DNA of 64,000 bases from Pseudorhodoplanes sp. (GCA_032027085.1 JAVSMS010000001.1:1752332-1816331), one strand, 5' to 3'; numbered from the stretch's first letter, positions 20,978 to 30,181 are shown. The notes: a model not told the origin generated them from the sequence alone. A program made the numbers and translations.

Positions 20978-21916
20978 ATGACCCTCAATGTCGCCGTGCA
21001 GATGGACCCGGTCGAGCGGATCAATATTCGCGGCGATTCGACCTTCGCTCTTTTGCTGGAAGCGCAGAAGCGGGGGCACGCCCTCTCCTATTACACGCCC
21101 GACAAGCTGGCGCAGCGCGGACACCGGATTTTCGCGACAGTCTGGCCAATATCGGTGCGCGACACGGAAGGCGACCATTTCACGCTCGGTGAGCCGCAAC
21201 GCACTGACCTGACGGCATTCGATGTGGTCCTGCTGCGCCAGGATCCGCCCTTCGACATGGCCTATATCACGACGACGCACATGCTCGAACGCGTGCATCC
21301 AAGGACGCTGGTGGTGAATGATCCGGCGCAGGTACGCAATGCGCCGGAAAAAATCTTTGTCCTGGGTTTTCCTGACCTGATGCCGCCGACGCTGGTCACC
21401 CGCGACCTCGCCGAGATCAAGGCGTTCCGCGAAGAGCATGGCGATATCGTCATGAAGCCGCTTTACGGTCATGGCGGCGGCTCGGTCTTCCGCCTGACCA
21501 AGGACGATCTGAATTTCGGCTCGCTCTACGATCTGTTTGCGACAACCTTCCGCGAGCAATGGATGGTGCAGACATTCCTGCCGGCGGTAAAGGACGGCGA
21601 CAAGCGCATCATCCTGGTGAACGGCGAATTCGCCGGCGCCGTGAATCGCGTACCCGCCGCCGATGATCTGCGCTCCAACATGGTGCGCGGCGGCGCGGCG
21701 AAAGCGACCGACCTCACTGCACGCGAGCGCGAGATTTGCACAAAGCTTGGCCCAGCCCTGCGTGAACGTGGTCTGCTCTTCGTCGGCATCGATGTCATCG
21801 GCGGCTACCTCACCGAGATCAACGTCACCTCGCCGACCGGCCTGCGCGCGATCAGAAATCTCGGCGGACCGGACATTGCGGCGATGATCTGGGATTGCAT
21901 CGAGAGCAAGCGGTGA
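20978..21916 (+). CDS. gshB: glutathione synthase
   Basis: 312 residues of the ATP-grasp superfamily joining gamma-glutamylcysteine and glycine. [19 protein letters not shown] at the N-terminus, [21 protein letters not shown] in the substrate domain, [17 protein letters not shown] as the ATP-binding glycine loop, and [14 protein letters not shown] with metal-binding residues are diagnostic. GTGA at the 3' end overlaps the start of the next gene, indicating translational coupling with an amidase-like secreted protein. gshB followed by comM across a short interval is a common rhizobial order. Confidence 0.97.
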   Translation: MTLNVAVQMDPVERINIRGDSTFALLLEAQKRGHALSYYTPDKLAQRGHRIFATVWPISVRDTEGDHFTLGEPQRTDLTAFDVVLLRQDPPFDMAYITTTHMLERVHPRTLVVNDPAQVRNAPEKIFVLGFPDLMPPTLVTRDLAEIKAFREEHGDIVMKPLYGHGGGSVFRLTKDDLNFGSLYDLFATTFREQWMVQTFLPAVKDGDKRIILVNGEFAGAVNRVPAADDLRSNMVRGGAAKATDLTAREREICTKLGPALRERGLLFVGIDVIGGYLTEINVTSPTGLRAIRNLGGPDIAAMIWDCIESKR

Positions 21917-22878
21917 AGCGGACCGTCGGCGAGCATTTCAGGCCTGCGAATTCGCGGCTTCTCGCGATCTGTCTCGCGGCGGCTATTCTGACGACAACGA
22001 CTGCCGTCGCTTTCGCCGCCGGCGAATGCAGTTTCAAGAAGCAGCGGCCGGTGACCCTCAAGACGATGGGGCCGTGCCATTTCGATCCCGAGACTTTGAG
22101 CTTTGCCGGCGACGCGCAGCAGCAGGCCAGATGTCTGCTGACGCCGGTGCTGGAAGGCGGAAAGCTCGGCAGCCCGCTCGAACAATTACCCGACTTACTC
22201 GCCGGACGCGTCGGCCGCAGCGACAATCTGCCGGATCGCAACGCCATGCTCGGGGCGCTGAAGGAGCGCGGCCTCGACGTGGTGTTCGGCGACAGGCTTG
22301 CGCAACCGGCGTCACGCGCCAATGACAATGACGCGGAGGCGCGCGGCGCCTCATATATGGTTCTGCACGACACCAGCGCGCCGAATTTTCGCAATCATCC
22401 CTGGCCACCGAAGATCGACGACGATCCGAAGATCAACAGCCTGGCGCGCTATTCCTGCAGCAACAATATCGAGCGCGCGCATATCTTCATCAATCGTCTG
22501 GGCGACATCTTTGCGCCGCATGATTTCTGGGTGCCGTGGCGCGCGACCAAGTTCGAGATGGCGACCAATTTCGACGGTAAGCTGAAAGGCCTGTTCCTGC
22601 ATGTCGAGCTGGTGCAGCCGCGCAAGCGGCATCCCAGATATCGCGGCAACAACGATTTCCTGGCGCCGTCGCCGGGCTTTCCGCCTGTGCAATATGATGC
22701 GCTGGCGCTGGTCTATGTCATCGCCAGCCTGCGCGCCGGTGTTTGGCTTATTCCCGCTTATCATGCCGTGCTCGATGAGGGCATTTACGACAAGCACGAC
22801 GACCCGCAGAATTTCGATCTCAATGCATTCGCCGCCAGCCTCGCCAAGCTGCTCGACCGGCTGAAATCCTCGGGCTGA
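21913..22878 (+). CDS. secreted Amidase_2-like protein (putative N-acetylmuramoyl-L-alanine amidase)
   Basis: 321 residues from the GTG at 21913, which overlaps the gshB stop (GTGA). A signal peptide ends near AVAFAAGE. The C-terminal half shows an Amidase_2-like pattern: [36 protein letters not shown] and a late [11 protein letters not shown], where the paired histidines and Asp could bind zinc as in T7-lysozyme-like amidases that cut the bond between MurNAc and the stem peptide. The N-terminal half has several Cys and is not recognised. Assignment rests on spacing of motifs only. Coupling to a cytoplasmic glutathione gene has no obvious functional reason. Confidence 0.6.
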   Translation: MKRTVGEHFRPANSRLLAICLAAAILTTTTAVAFAAGECSFKKQRPVTLKTMGPCHFDPETLSFAGDAQQQARCLLTPVLEGGKLGSPLEQLPDLLAGRVGRSDNLPDRNAMLGALKERGLDVVFGDRLAQPASRANDNDAEARGASYMVLHDTSAPNFRNHPWPPKIDDDPKINSLARYSCSNNIERAHIFINRLGDIFAPHDFWVPWRATKFEMATNFDGKLKGLFLHVELVQPRKRHPRYRGNNDFLAPSPGFPPVQYDALALVYVIASLRAGVWLIPAYHAVLDEGIYDKHDDPQNFDLNAFAASLAKLLDRLKSSG

Positions 22879-22884
22879 ATTAGC

Positions 22885-23052
22885 CTAATGCGCTGTCGCA
22901 GCGGGCTGGCCAAGACCGAGCTCGATTTCTTTCAGCGTGAGCCCTGAGCGCATCTGGTCGATCAGGGTTTCCAGGTCGCCGCCGGCAGCTTCCGCCTCGA
23001 TGCGGGCCCGCCGGGCCTCCTCCAATTCGCGCTCCAGCGCCTTGATATCCAT
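22885..23052 (-). CDS. small helical protein, 55 residues
   Basis: A 55-codon frame beginning MDIKALERELEEARRARI, ending GLGQPAATAH, with a TAG stop. The Glu/Arg/Ala heptad-like pattern predicts a coiled coil, followed by a short segment LTLKEIELGLG that may be a second helix. CGGAG precedes the ATG by about nine bases. The amino-acid composition is clearly protein-like and the longer overlapping frames are not. It converges on the amidase-like gene and diverges from comM. I do not recognise a family; it may be a conserved short hypothetical protein of Rhizobiales. Confidence 0.55.
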   Translation of the reverse strand: MDIKALERELEEARRARIEAEAAGGDLETLIDQMRSGLTLKEIELGLGQPAATAH

Positions 23053-23116
23053 GGCCAATGCTCCGCTGTCCCGTTGCGAAAAATAACTGAGTCGTTTTGT
23101 TCTTCAAATGTTCTTG

Positions 23117-23143
23117 TATACGGTAGACTAGTCCATTAGACTG
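23117..23143. promoter_or_regulatory. operator-like repeat cluster upstream of comM
   Basis: Contains GTATAC (23117-23122), the palindrome GACTAGTC (23127-23134) and a direct repeat TAGACT (23125-23130 and 23138-23143). It is AT-richer than its surroundings and lies in the intergenic region shared by the divergent small gene and comM. No matching regulator gene is in the window. Confidence 0.35.
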
Positions 23144-23166
23144 CAACCAAGGGTAGAGGCAGCCTC

Positions 23167-24704
23167 ATGGTTCAGCGGGTCGCCACGGTCGCATTCGAGG
23201 GCATTGAGGCGCGCGCCGTCGATGTACAGGTGCAGGTCGCGCCAGGCTTGCCGGCCTTCAATGTCGTGGGGCTGCCGGACAAGGCCGTGTCGGAAGCGCG
23301 CGAGCGTGTGCGGTCGGCGCTGATCGCGTCCGGCCTCGCGCTGCCCGCCCGCCGCATCACCGTGAACATGGCGCCGGCTGATCTGCCCAAGGAAGGCAGT
23401 CACTATGATCTGCCGATCGCGCTCGGGCTGATGGCGGCGATCGGCGCAATTCCATCCGACGCGTTATCGGGATTCACCGTGCTGGGCGAACTCGGCCTCG
23501 ACGGCTCGATCGCGCCCGTTGCCGGCGTGCTCCCTGCCGCGATCGGCGCCAATGCGCGCGGCGAAGGTTTGATCTGTCCGGCCGGCTGCGGCGCCGAAGC
23601 CGCCTGGGCCAGCCCGGAAATGGAGATCATCGCGGCATCATCCCTCATCCAGCTTGCCAATCATTTCCGCGGCACGCAGGTGCTCTCGCGCCCGCAACCG
23701 AAAATCCGCGAGGTCGAGGGAGCACTGCTCGATCTCGCCGACATCAAGGGACAGGAAAGCGCCAAGCGCGCGCTCGAAGTTGCTGCTGCCGGCTCGCATA
23801 ACTTGCTGATGGTCGGGCCGCCCGGCGCCGGCAAGTCGATGCTCGCGGCGCGACTGCCCTCGATCCTGCCGCCGCTGACGCCGTCCGAATTGCTTGAAGT
23901 CTCGATGATCGCTTCTGTCGCCGGCGAGATTTCCGGCGGCGCGCTGACCAATCAGCGGCCCTTCCGCAGCCCGCATCATTCCGCCAGCATGCCGGCGCTC
24001 GTCGGCGGCGGCTTGCGCGCGAAACCCGGTGAGATTTCGCTTGCGCATCATGGCGTTCTCTTTCTCGACGAGCTGCCCGAATTCGAGGCGCGCGTTCTCG
24101 ATTCACTGCGGCAGCCGCGGAGACCGGCGAAGTCGCCATCGCCCGCGCCAGCCATCGCGTCACCTATCCGGCGCGCTTCATGTTGGTCGCCGCGATGAAC
24201 CCCTGCCGCTGCGGGCGCGCCAGCGATCCCGGTTTTTCCTGCAAGCGCGGGCCGAATTCACGATGCGTTGCAGACTATCAGGCCAGACTCTCGGGGCCGC
24301 TGCTCGACCGCATCGATCTGCAGATCGAAGTGCCGGCGGTCACGGCCGCCGATTTGATCCTGCCGCCGCCTGCAGAAGGCAGCGCCGAGGTCGGTGCGCG
24401 CGTCGCCCGCGCGCGCGATCTGCAGGCGGAACGTTATGCCGCGCTCGGCTTGCCGCATATCCGCAGCAATGCGCAGGCGAACGGACCGGTGCTGGAAGAT
24501 GTCGCGAAGCCAGACAAAGCAGGCCTGGCGCTGTTGCGCGACGCCGCCGACGCCATGCGGCTCTCTGCGCGCGGCTATCATCGCGTGCTGCGCGTCGCGC
24601 GCACGCTGGCCGATCTCGACGGTGCGGAACGTGTCGGGCGCATCCATCTCGCCGAAGCTTTGTCCTATCGCGCCCTCGCCGACGATCTCCGGCGCGCGGC
24701 ATGA
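23167..24704 (+). pseudogene. comM: comM/YifB-family Mg-chelatase-like AAA ATPase, frameshifted
   Basis: Two overlapping frames together make one normal-length YifB/ComM protein (about 510 residues). The first frame (23167-24198) has [20 protein letters not shown]-type Walker A ([12 protein letters not shown]), FRSPHHSAS and [11 protein letters not shown]. It then loses the family sequence after DSLRQP. The second frame resumes with family sequence through [23 protein letters not shown] and SARGYHRVLRVARTLADL. The switch is at 24118-24119: CCGCGGAGACC reads as expected CCG-CTG-GAG-ACC if one T is restored. ComM is a ring helicase that promotes branch migration during natural transformation. 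A true mutation or a sequencing error cannot be told apart here. Confidence 0.9.
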
Positions 24705-24729
24705 CGGGTTGCCGCGCGCCGGTTCTTCC

Positions 24730-25068
24730 TCATGGCTCGACCACGATCCGTCCCTTCATATTCGGATGCAGTCGGCAATAATAATCGACGGTTCCGGCGG
24801 TCTTCACCGTCAATCGCGCGTGACTGCCCTTCGGCAGCATGTAATCCCAGGTGCCATCGCGTGCCGTCGCCGTATGAACAAGAAAATCGTCATTCGTCCA
24901 CTCAACCGTATCGCCGACATGGACCCGAACTTCGGGCGGCGTGAACACCAGATTCTTCATCCCGATCGGAACGACATCGGCCGCCATCAAGACTGCGGGG
25001 ACCAGCAAACCGGCGGCGAAAGGCAGCAGCACCTGCAGCCAGACAGACGAAAGACGGCGCGGTCTCAT
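24730..25068 (-). CDS. cupredoxin, amicyanin/plastocyanin-like copper protein
   Basis: 112 residues. An N-terminal hydrophobic segment (about 9-29) exports or anchors it, and the rest is a small beta-sandwich. The type 1 copper ligands are visible: His65 in FLVHTAT and Cys98, His101 and Met104 in YYCRLHPNM. It probably carries single electrons or binds copper in the periplasm. Its start overlaps the stop of the DUF4142 gene by four bases, so both proteins are made from one message that in turn follows an ECF sigma gene, pointing to an envelope stress or copper/redox role. That role is inference. Confidence 0.92.
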   Translation of the reverse strand: MRPRRLSSVWLQVLLPFAAGLLVPAVLMAADVVPIGMKNLVFTPPEVRVHVGDTVEWTNDDFLVHTATARDGTWDYMLPKGSHARLTVKTAGTVDYYCRLHPNMKGRIVVEP

Positions 25069-25589
25069 TTGAGATCTTTCACGAGAGTCTCGGCGTGCTG
25101 CTGATGGCCCTGAAAGACCTTCAGGCCGGTCTGCAAAAGATCTTTCAGTTCGGCATTGCTGGCCGACGGAATCAGGACCGTCTGCAGCGCGCCATTCACG
25201 GTCTTGTGGTAGGCGACTTCGTTCTCGGTATAAGCCTTGTCGAACTGCGCGCCGTTCAGCTTGGAAAGCTGCGCTTTCTTCTCCGCCGCCTGCTTCATCA
25301 GCGACTTGCTAGTGTCGTTATCCTGCGGCGTCACCTTGAGCTTCTTGACCAGCGCCAGCGCCTTCTCGTTGACGGCCGTGTGGTCGCGCACCATGCTTTC
25401 GGCGAAGCCGCGCACCGCGCCGTTCTTGCTCTTGTCCAACGCGAGTTTGGCGGCCTCGATATCGATCTGGCCCGCGGTGTAGGCAATATGCGCGATCTGC
25501 GGATCGGTGGGTTTTGCGTTTTGTGCCGAAGCCGGACTTGCAACCAGCCAGCACGCCGCCATCGCCGCTGCGAGTTTGACGATAGACAT
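25065..25589 (-). CDS. DUF4142 periplasmic protein
   Basis: 174 residues with a signal peptide (MSIVKLAAAMAACWLVASPASAQ) when started at the ATG at 25589. That start is six bases from an AGGAG motif; the ATG at 25595 touches it and is too close. The mature region is mostly helical and has the DUF4142 pattern AESMVRDHTAVNEKALAL and FDKAYTENEVAYHKTVNGAL, a ferritin-like bundle with His/Glu residues. The family function is unknown, though members recur next to ECF sigma genes in rhizobia. A promoter-like motif matching the one before the sigma gene lies at 25642-25667. Confidence 0.88.
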   Translation of the reverse strand: MSIVKLAAAMAACWLVASPASAQNAKPTDPQIAHIAYTAGQIDIEAAKLALDKSKNGAVRGFAESMVRDHTAVNEKALALVKKLKVTPQDNDTSKSLMKQAAEKKAQLSKLNGAQFDKAYTENEVAYHKTVNGALQTVLIPSASNAELKDLLQTGLKVFQGHQQHAETLVKDLK

Positions 25590-25641
25590 TTTCATCTCCT
25601 GACAATCGCCGGGTCGCGGGCTGCGAACCGGACGATCTATG

Positions 25642-25667
25642 GATGTCCGGACGACGCAAAGGTTCCC
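25642..25667 (-). promoter_or_regulatory. putative ECF-type promoter of the DUF4142-cupredoxin operon
   Basis: On the minus strand GGGAACCTT is followed, 15 bases after GGAACC (25661-25666), by CATC (25642-25645). The same pair at the same spacing occurs upstream of the sigma gene (26412-26437). GGAAC is the usual -35 core of ECF promoters. Confidence 0.6.
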
Positions 25668-25677
25668 GGCTCTGCTG

Positions 25678-26373
25678 TCAGGAGGCGCGCAATCGCTGCA
25701 GCACGCGCTCGGTGATGCGTTCGCAACGCGTTCCGCCAAATGGAAACACGTCGGTGAGACCGGGCGCAAGATGCCGATCAAGCGCGTCGTGCAGCAATTT
25801 TCGCGCGCGATGAAGGCGCGTTTTCACCGTTTGCGGCTTGATGCCGAGCACGATGGCGGTTTCCTCGATGCTCAAGCCCTCAACCGCGCGAGAGATCAGC
25901 ACCGAACGAAAATCCTCCGGCAGATCGTCAATTGCGCTTTCGAGCAGCTTCTGGATCTCGCGCTGCGCCATGGTGCGTTCCGGGTCGGTTGCAGTCGTCA
26001 TGGAGGGGAACGGAATGATGTCGGCCTGTTTTGAATGGTCGAGCACGCTCAGGTCCGTCATTGATCGCTGCCGCCGCAACCGTCCCAGCGCCTCGTTATA
26101 GGCGATCCGCGAAATCCAGGTGCCGAAGCTGGAATCGCCGCGGAATTCCGCGAGCCTGGTGAAGGCGCGCACATAGGCTTCCTGCACGACATCCTCGGCT
26201 TCCGCATCGTTGCGCAGGACGCCGCGCGCGATCCGGAACAGCCGCCGGTTGTAGCGCTGCATCAAAGCCCGAATGGCCGCTTCGTCGCGATCGCGCGCGC
26301 GCCGCGTCAATTCGGGATCGCCGAGCCGTCGCAGATCGGCAAACCGCACGGGCTGGACCGATACATTCTCCAT
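25678..26373 (-). CDS. ECF-subfamily RNA polymerase sigma factor
   Basis: 231 residues from the ATG at 26373, with GAGGAGC ten bases upstream. Region 2 reads LMQRYNRRLFRIARGVLRNDAEAEDVVQEAYVRAF, and region 4 includes LPEDFRSVLISRAVEGLSIEETAIVLGIKPQTVKTRLHRARKLL. There is no region 3 or 1.1, so it is an ECF (group 4) sigma factor. It is followed by DUF4142 and cupredoxin genes, and both the sigma gene and that pair carry the same promoter-like motif, suggesting that the sigma factor reads its own and the downstream promoter. No anti-sigma gene lies next to it. Confidence 0.95.
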   Translation of the reverse strand: MENVSVQPVRFADLRRLGDPELTRRARDRDEAAIRALMQRYNRRLFRIARGVLRNDAEAEDVVQEAYVRAFTRLAEFRGDSSFGTWISRIAYNEALGRLRRQRSMTDLSVLDHSKQADIIPFPSMTTATDPERTMAQREIQKLLESAIDDLPEDFRSVLISRAVEGLSIEETAIVLGIKPQTVKTRLHRARKLLHDALDRHLAPGLTDVFPFGGTRCERITERVLQRLRAS

Positions 26374-26411
26374 TCGGCTTTGCTCCTCACCGGCTGACTG
26401 AACCCCCTGTA

Positions 26412-26437
26412 GATGCGGCTTGCGCCCGAAGGTTCCC
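26412..26437 (-). promoter_or_regulatory. putative autoregulated promoter of the ECF sigma gene
   Basis: On the minus strand GGGAACCTT (GGAACC at 26431-26436) and CATC (26412-26415) are 15 bases apart, exactly as at 25642-25667. It lies about 40 bases before the sigma gene start in the gap shared with the divergent histidine kinase gene. Confidence 0.58.
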
Positions 26438-26621
26438 ACAGACGCGCCGGCCATTGCGGCATCGCGCAAGTTTACCGCTTGTTAACCGCTTTTCTCAACG
26501 GCACGTCCGTCGCGTCGAGATTGAAGAAAGTTGCAAGCACCCTTCCGCCACACTGCTTACCTGAAAAACGACGGCTGGCACGCCTCCGCGATGACCGGCC
26601 GCGCAACAGGGCGAGACGGCG

Positions 26622-28829
26622 ATGATACCCCTTCATGCTCCCGCATCGCGAGGGCAATGGCATGCGCATATGCGGCGACGGCCACGACCGTTGCTTCTCC
26701 TTGCCGGCGGCGCCTGCCTGGCATCCGTACTGCTTCTCTATACGCTTGCCAAGCAAGCCGGTTCTGCAACGCATCTCTATGCGATCGGCATATCCGCATT
26801 GCTCGCTGCGGCCGGCCTGTTCATCGCGTTTCTGATCCATCGGGTACAGACATTGACGGCAGCCGTCGATGCGCTGGAACAGCGTGCCGACGCATTATCT
26901 GACCGGAACTGGGAGTTGCGCGAAGCCGAGGAGCGCGCGCGCAGCTTTCTCGAAGCGCCAGGCGATCTCATCGTGCGCCGCACCCGCGACAGCAGGATCA
27001 CCTATGCCAATGATGCCTATTGTACGCTGATGGGTCAGCGCGCTGAAAGTCTTGTCGGGACCGGCGCCGTTCCGGACATTCTTGAACAGGGTGACAGCGC
27101 CTTGCTGCCCGACGGCAGCCGCGTGCACGACCAGAAAATTGCAAGCCGGGACGGGCCGCGCTGGATCGCCTGGCGCGATGTTGCGGTCCGCACCGACGAA
27201 AACCACAGCGAGATCCAGAGTGTCGGCCGCGACGTGACCGATCGCGTCAATGCCGAACAGGCGTTGGCGGATGCGCGCGACGAAGCGGAAGCCGCCAATC
27301 GCGCCAAATCGCGATTCCTGGCCATGGTGAGCCACGAGGTGCGCACGCCATTGAACGGCATTCTCGGCATGGCCGACCTTCTTCTCGATACGCCGCTGAC
27401 GCCGGAACAGAAAACCTATGCCAAGGCGGTGAAAACCTCCGGCGACACACTGCTGTCGCTGATCGAGGAGATTCTCGATTTTTCCAAGATCGAGTCCGGC
27501 CGGCTTGACATCGAGGCGCGGCCCTTCGCGCTCGGCGCCATGATCGAGGACATGGTGGAATTGCTGGCGCCACGCGCGCAGGCGAAAGGCATCGAGATCG
27601 CCGCTTATGTCGATGAGCGGCTGCCCGAACGGATCGCCGGCGACAGCACGCGTCTGCGGCAGGTGCTGATCAATCTTGCCGGCAATGCCATCAAGTTCAC
27701 CGATACCGGCGGAGTCGCCATCGTCGTCGAACCCGGCATCTGGCCCGGCGACATCAATTTCAAGGTGCGAGACACCGGCATTGGAATCGCGCCGGAAGAA
27801 CAGTCGCGCATCTTCAGGGAGTTCGAGCAAGGCGATGGCGCCGCGAATAATGCGAGCGGCACCGGTCTTGGGCTTGCCATCTCCCAGCAGATCGTCGAGC
27901 GCATGGGCGGCAGGATTTCGGTCGAGAGCCTGCCGGGCGCCGGCGCATTGTTCGAATTCACGGTCAATCTTGCTGCGGCAGACGACACCCCGCCGGCTTT
28001 TGCCGCGCCCGACCTGACCGGCCATGCCGTGCTGATCGTCGCGCCGGCGATGATCGAAGCGGCGCTGATCGCCCGCCGGCTGACGCGCTGGGGCGCAACC
28101 GCGGCGGTGGTGCCGAACGAGGCCGCGGCCGCAGCACTGGTGCCCGAGCGCAATTGGCAGACATTGCTGGCGGACCACGCCTTGGGCCGCGACGCACTCG
28201 ACCGGCTGCTGCAAATGTCGCGCTCTATCGAGCGCCGCCTGATCCTGATGACTCCGGCGGAACGCGGCGAACTGGATGCGATGAGACAGGCCGGCTTTAC
28301 CGGCTATCTCGTGAAACCCGTGCGCGCCGTTTCACTGGCGGCCCGCTTGCAATCTCACGGCGATGACTTTGCGCGCGTTGCCGACGTCCCGGCACCATCC
28401 GCGGAAGCCAAGCCCGTGCAGCGCGGACTCTCGGTGCTTGTCGCCGAAGACAATGAGATCAACGCCCTGCTCACCCGCGCGCTGCTGTCGAAGCTGCAGC
28501 ACAGCCCGACGCTCACGACCGACGGCGCCGAGACCGTGCAGGGCTTCCTGTCGGCACGCGCCGCCGGAACGCCTTTCGACCTGATTCTGATGGACGTGCG
28601 CATGGCCGGCATCGACGGACTGGAGGCGGCGCGCCGCATCCGCGCCGCCGAGGCCGCGCACGGCTGGCCTCGCACGCCGATTGTCGCGCTCACCGCCAAT
28701 GCCTTGCCTGAGCATCGCGACGCCTGCCTAGCCGCCGGAATGGACGGCTTCCTCACCAAGCCACTGGACCGCGAACGCCTGGAAACGGCCTTGGCGCGCT
28801 ATAGAACCGTGCCTCCGATCGCCGCCTGA
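26622..28829 (+). CDS. hybrid sensor histidine kinase with two receiver domains
   Basis: 735 residues. Two membrane helices (about 23-45 and 53-75), a coiled coil, a PAS-like region, then a HisKA domain with SHEVRTPLNGILGMADLLL and an HATPase domain with NLAGNAIKF, DTGIGIAPEEQ and GTGLGLAIS. Two receiver modules follow. The first lacks the acidic pair (VLIVAPAMIE) although an Asp (LLADHA) and Lys (GYLVKPV) remain, so it is a pseudo-receiver. The second is complete (VLVAEDNEIN, LILMDVRMAG, GFLTKPLD). No HPt domain is present, so a separate phosphotransfer protein would be needed. A later ATG at 26670 could be the start. Divergent from the ECF gene. Confidence 0.93.
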   Translation: MIPLHAPASRGQWHAHMRRRPRPLLLLAGGACLASVLLLYTLAKQAGSATHLYAIGISALLAAAGLFIAFLIHRVQTLTAAVDALEQRADALSDRNWELREAEERARSFLEAPGDLIVRRTRDSRITYANDAYCTLMGQRAESLVGTGAVPDILEQGDSALLPDGSRVHDQKIASRDGPRWIAWRDVAVRTDENHSEIQSVGRDVTDRVNAEQALADARDEAEAANRAKSRFLAMVSHEVRTPLNGILGMADLLLDTPLTPEQKTYAKAVKTSGDTLLSLIEEILDFSKIESGRLDIEARPFALGAMIEDMVELLAPRAQAKGIEIAAYVDERLPERIAGDSTRLRQVLINLAGNAIKFTDTGGVAIVVEPGIWPGDINFKVRDTGIGIAPEEQSRIFREFEQGDGAANNASGTGLGLAISQQIVERMGGRISVESLPGAGALFEFTVNLAAADDTPPAFAAPDLTGHAVLIVAPAMIEAALIARRLTRWGATAAVVPNEAAAAALVPERNWQTLLADHALGRDALDRLLQMSRSIERRLILMTPAERGELDAMRQAGFTGYLVKPVRAVSLAARLQSHGDDFARVADVPAPSAEAKPVQRGLSVLVAEDNEINALLTRALLSKLQHSPTLTTDGAETVQGFLSARAAGTPFDLILMDVRMAGIDGLEAARRIRAAEAAHGWPRTPIVALTANALPEHRDACLAAGMDGFLTKPLDRERLETALARYRTVPPIAA

Positions 28830-28849
28830 CGGCCAAGCATCGGCGCTCG

Positions 28850-28882
28850 CTCCGCGTGTGACGTCGATCTCAGGATGACGAA
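28850..28882. repeat. repeat half-element (GATCTCAGGATGACG)
   Basis: CTCGCTCCGCGTGTGACGTCGATCTCAGGATGACGAA matches one end of the repeat at 52870-53003, which ends CGCATCTCAGGATGACAG. Only this half is visible between the histidine kinase gene and coaA. Confidence 0.45.
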
Positions 28883-29836
28883 TCAGAGTTTCCGCAGCGC
28901 CACTTCCTCGACGGCGTGGCTTTCGGCTTTCTTCAGGATCAAATCGGCACGCTGACGCGTCGGCAGGATATTCTCGCGCAGATTGATCAGGTTGATACGC
29001 TCCCAGATGCCGGTTGCGGTCTCCACCGCTTCAGTGTCCGACAAGGTCGAATAGCGATGGAAATAGGACAGCGGATCGCGGAACGCGGTCATCCGCAGCG
29101 CCAGAAAACGGTCGACATACCAGCGTTTCAGCACTTCCTCGTCGGCGTCGAGATAGACCGAGAAATCGAAAAAGTCCGACACGAAGGGAATCGCCTTGCC
29201 GTCCTTTGGCGGGCGCCCGGTCTGCAGCACGTTCAGTCCTTCGACGATGAGGATGTCGGGCCGGTCGATCTCAATCCATTCATGCGGCACAACGTCATAG
29301 ACGATGTGTGAATAGATCGGTGCGCGCATCGGCGTCTTGCCGGCCTTGATGCCGGACAGAAACTTGAGCAGCTCCGGCAGATCATAGCTTTCCGGAAAAC
29401 CCTTCTTCTCCATCAGGTCTTCCTGCTGCAGCACCGCGTTGGGATAGAGAAAACCGTCGGTGGTGAGGAGATCGACCTTCGGCGTGTTGGGCCAGCGTGC
29501 GAGCAGGGCCTGCAGCACGCGGGCGGTGGTCGACTTGCCGACAGCGACCGAGCCGGCAACGCCGATGACATACGGCACCTTGGCATCCTCGGTGCGCAGG
29601 AATTTCTGCTGCACGCGGAACAGCCGCTGCGATTCGGCGACATACATCGAGAGAAGACGCGACAACGGCAGATAGATTTCCTCCACCTCCGCCATGTCGA
29701 GACGATCGTGCATGGAGCGCAAGGTGGCGACTTCCGACGGACGCAAGGTCATCGGCGTGTCTTCGCGCAAGCTTGCCCATTCCTGACGCGAGAAAGTCTT
29801 GTAAGGCGAGACTTCAGGCTCGATACGCTTTTCCAT
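28883..29836 (-). CDS. coaA: type I pantothenate kinase
   Basis: 317 residues. [23 protein letters not shown] carries the P-loop, [14 protein letters not shown] the metal/substrate Asp, and [14 protein letters not shown] with [24 protein letters not shown] are type I CoaA signatures. It phosphorylates pantothenate, the first and usually regulated step of coenzyme A synthesis. It starts 12 bases downstream of the hisE stop on the same strand, the standard rhizobial hisE-coaA pair, and is therefore probably co-transcribed with it. Confidence 0.97.
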   Translation of the reverse strand: MEKRIEPEVSPYKTFSRQEWASLREDTPMTLRPSEVATLRSMHDRLDMAEVEEIYLPLSRLLSMYVAESQRLFRVQQKFLRTEDAKVPYVIGVAGSVAVGKSTTARVLQALLARWPNTPKVDLLTTDGFLYPNAVLQQEDLMEKKGFPESYDLPELLKFLSGIKAGKTPMRAPIYSHIVYDVVPHEWIEIDRPDILIVEGLNVLQTGRPPKDGKAIPFVSDFFDFSVYLDADEEVLKRWYVDRFLALRMTAFRDPLSYFHRYSTLSDTEAVETATGIWERINLINLRENILPTRQRADLILKKAESHAVEEVALRKL

Positions 29837-29848
29837 GCGGGGCTTCTT

Positions 29849-30181
29849 TCAGTCCGGCTTGCGGGAGGCTTTTTCCTGCAGCCCGGATTGCGACATGCGC
29901 TGTTCCAGTTCCGCCTCGACTTCGGCGAGCTTCACGCCGCGCGCCTGCAGCACCACCAGAAGATGGTAAAGAAGGTCGGCTGTCTCGGCGATCAACTTGC
30001 TGCGATCCTCCGCAACGGCGGCGATGACGGTTTCCGCAGCTTCCTCGCCGAGTTTCTTGGCGCAATGCGCCACGCCCTTGTCCAGCAGCTTGCGGGTGTA
30101 GGAGACATCCGCGCTGGCGCCGGCGCGCTCCTGCACGCGGGCTTCGAGATCGGAGAGCGTCGGGGTCGTCTTGGTCGTCAC
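29849..30181 (-). CDS. hisE: phosphoribosyl-ATP pyrophosphatase
   Basis: 110 residues from the GTG at 30181 (normal length about 107). [12 protein letters not shown] opens the all-alpha MazG-like fold, and [14 protein letters not shown] with [14 protein letters not shown] provide the acidic residues that bind magnesium. It hydrolyses phosphoribosyl-ATP to phosphoribosyl-AMP in histidine synthesis. Longer starts at 30220 (ATG) or 30250 are possible but add residues unlike the family. In many relatives the rest of the his operon lies directly upstream; here the upstream region is a structured element and then a LysE-type exporter gene on the other strand. Confidence 0.9.
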   Translation of the reverse strand: MTTKTTPTLSDLEARVQERAGASADVSYTRKLLDKGVAHCAKKLGEEAAETVIAAVAEDRSKLIAETADLLYHLLVVLQARGVKLAEVEAELEQRMSQSGLQEKASRKPD

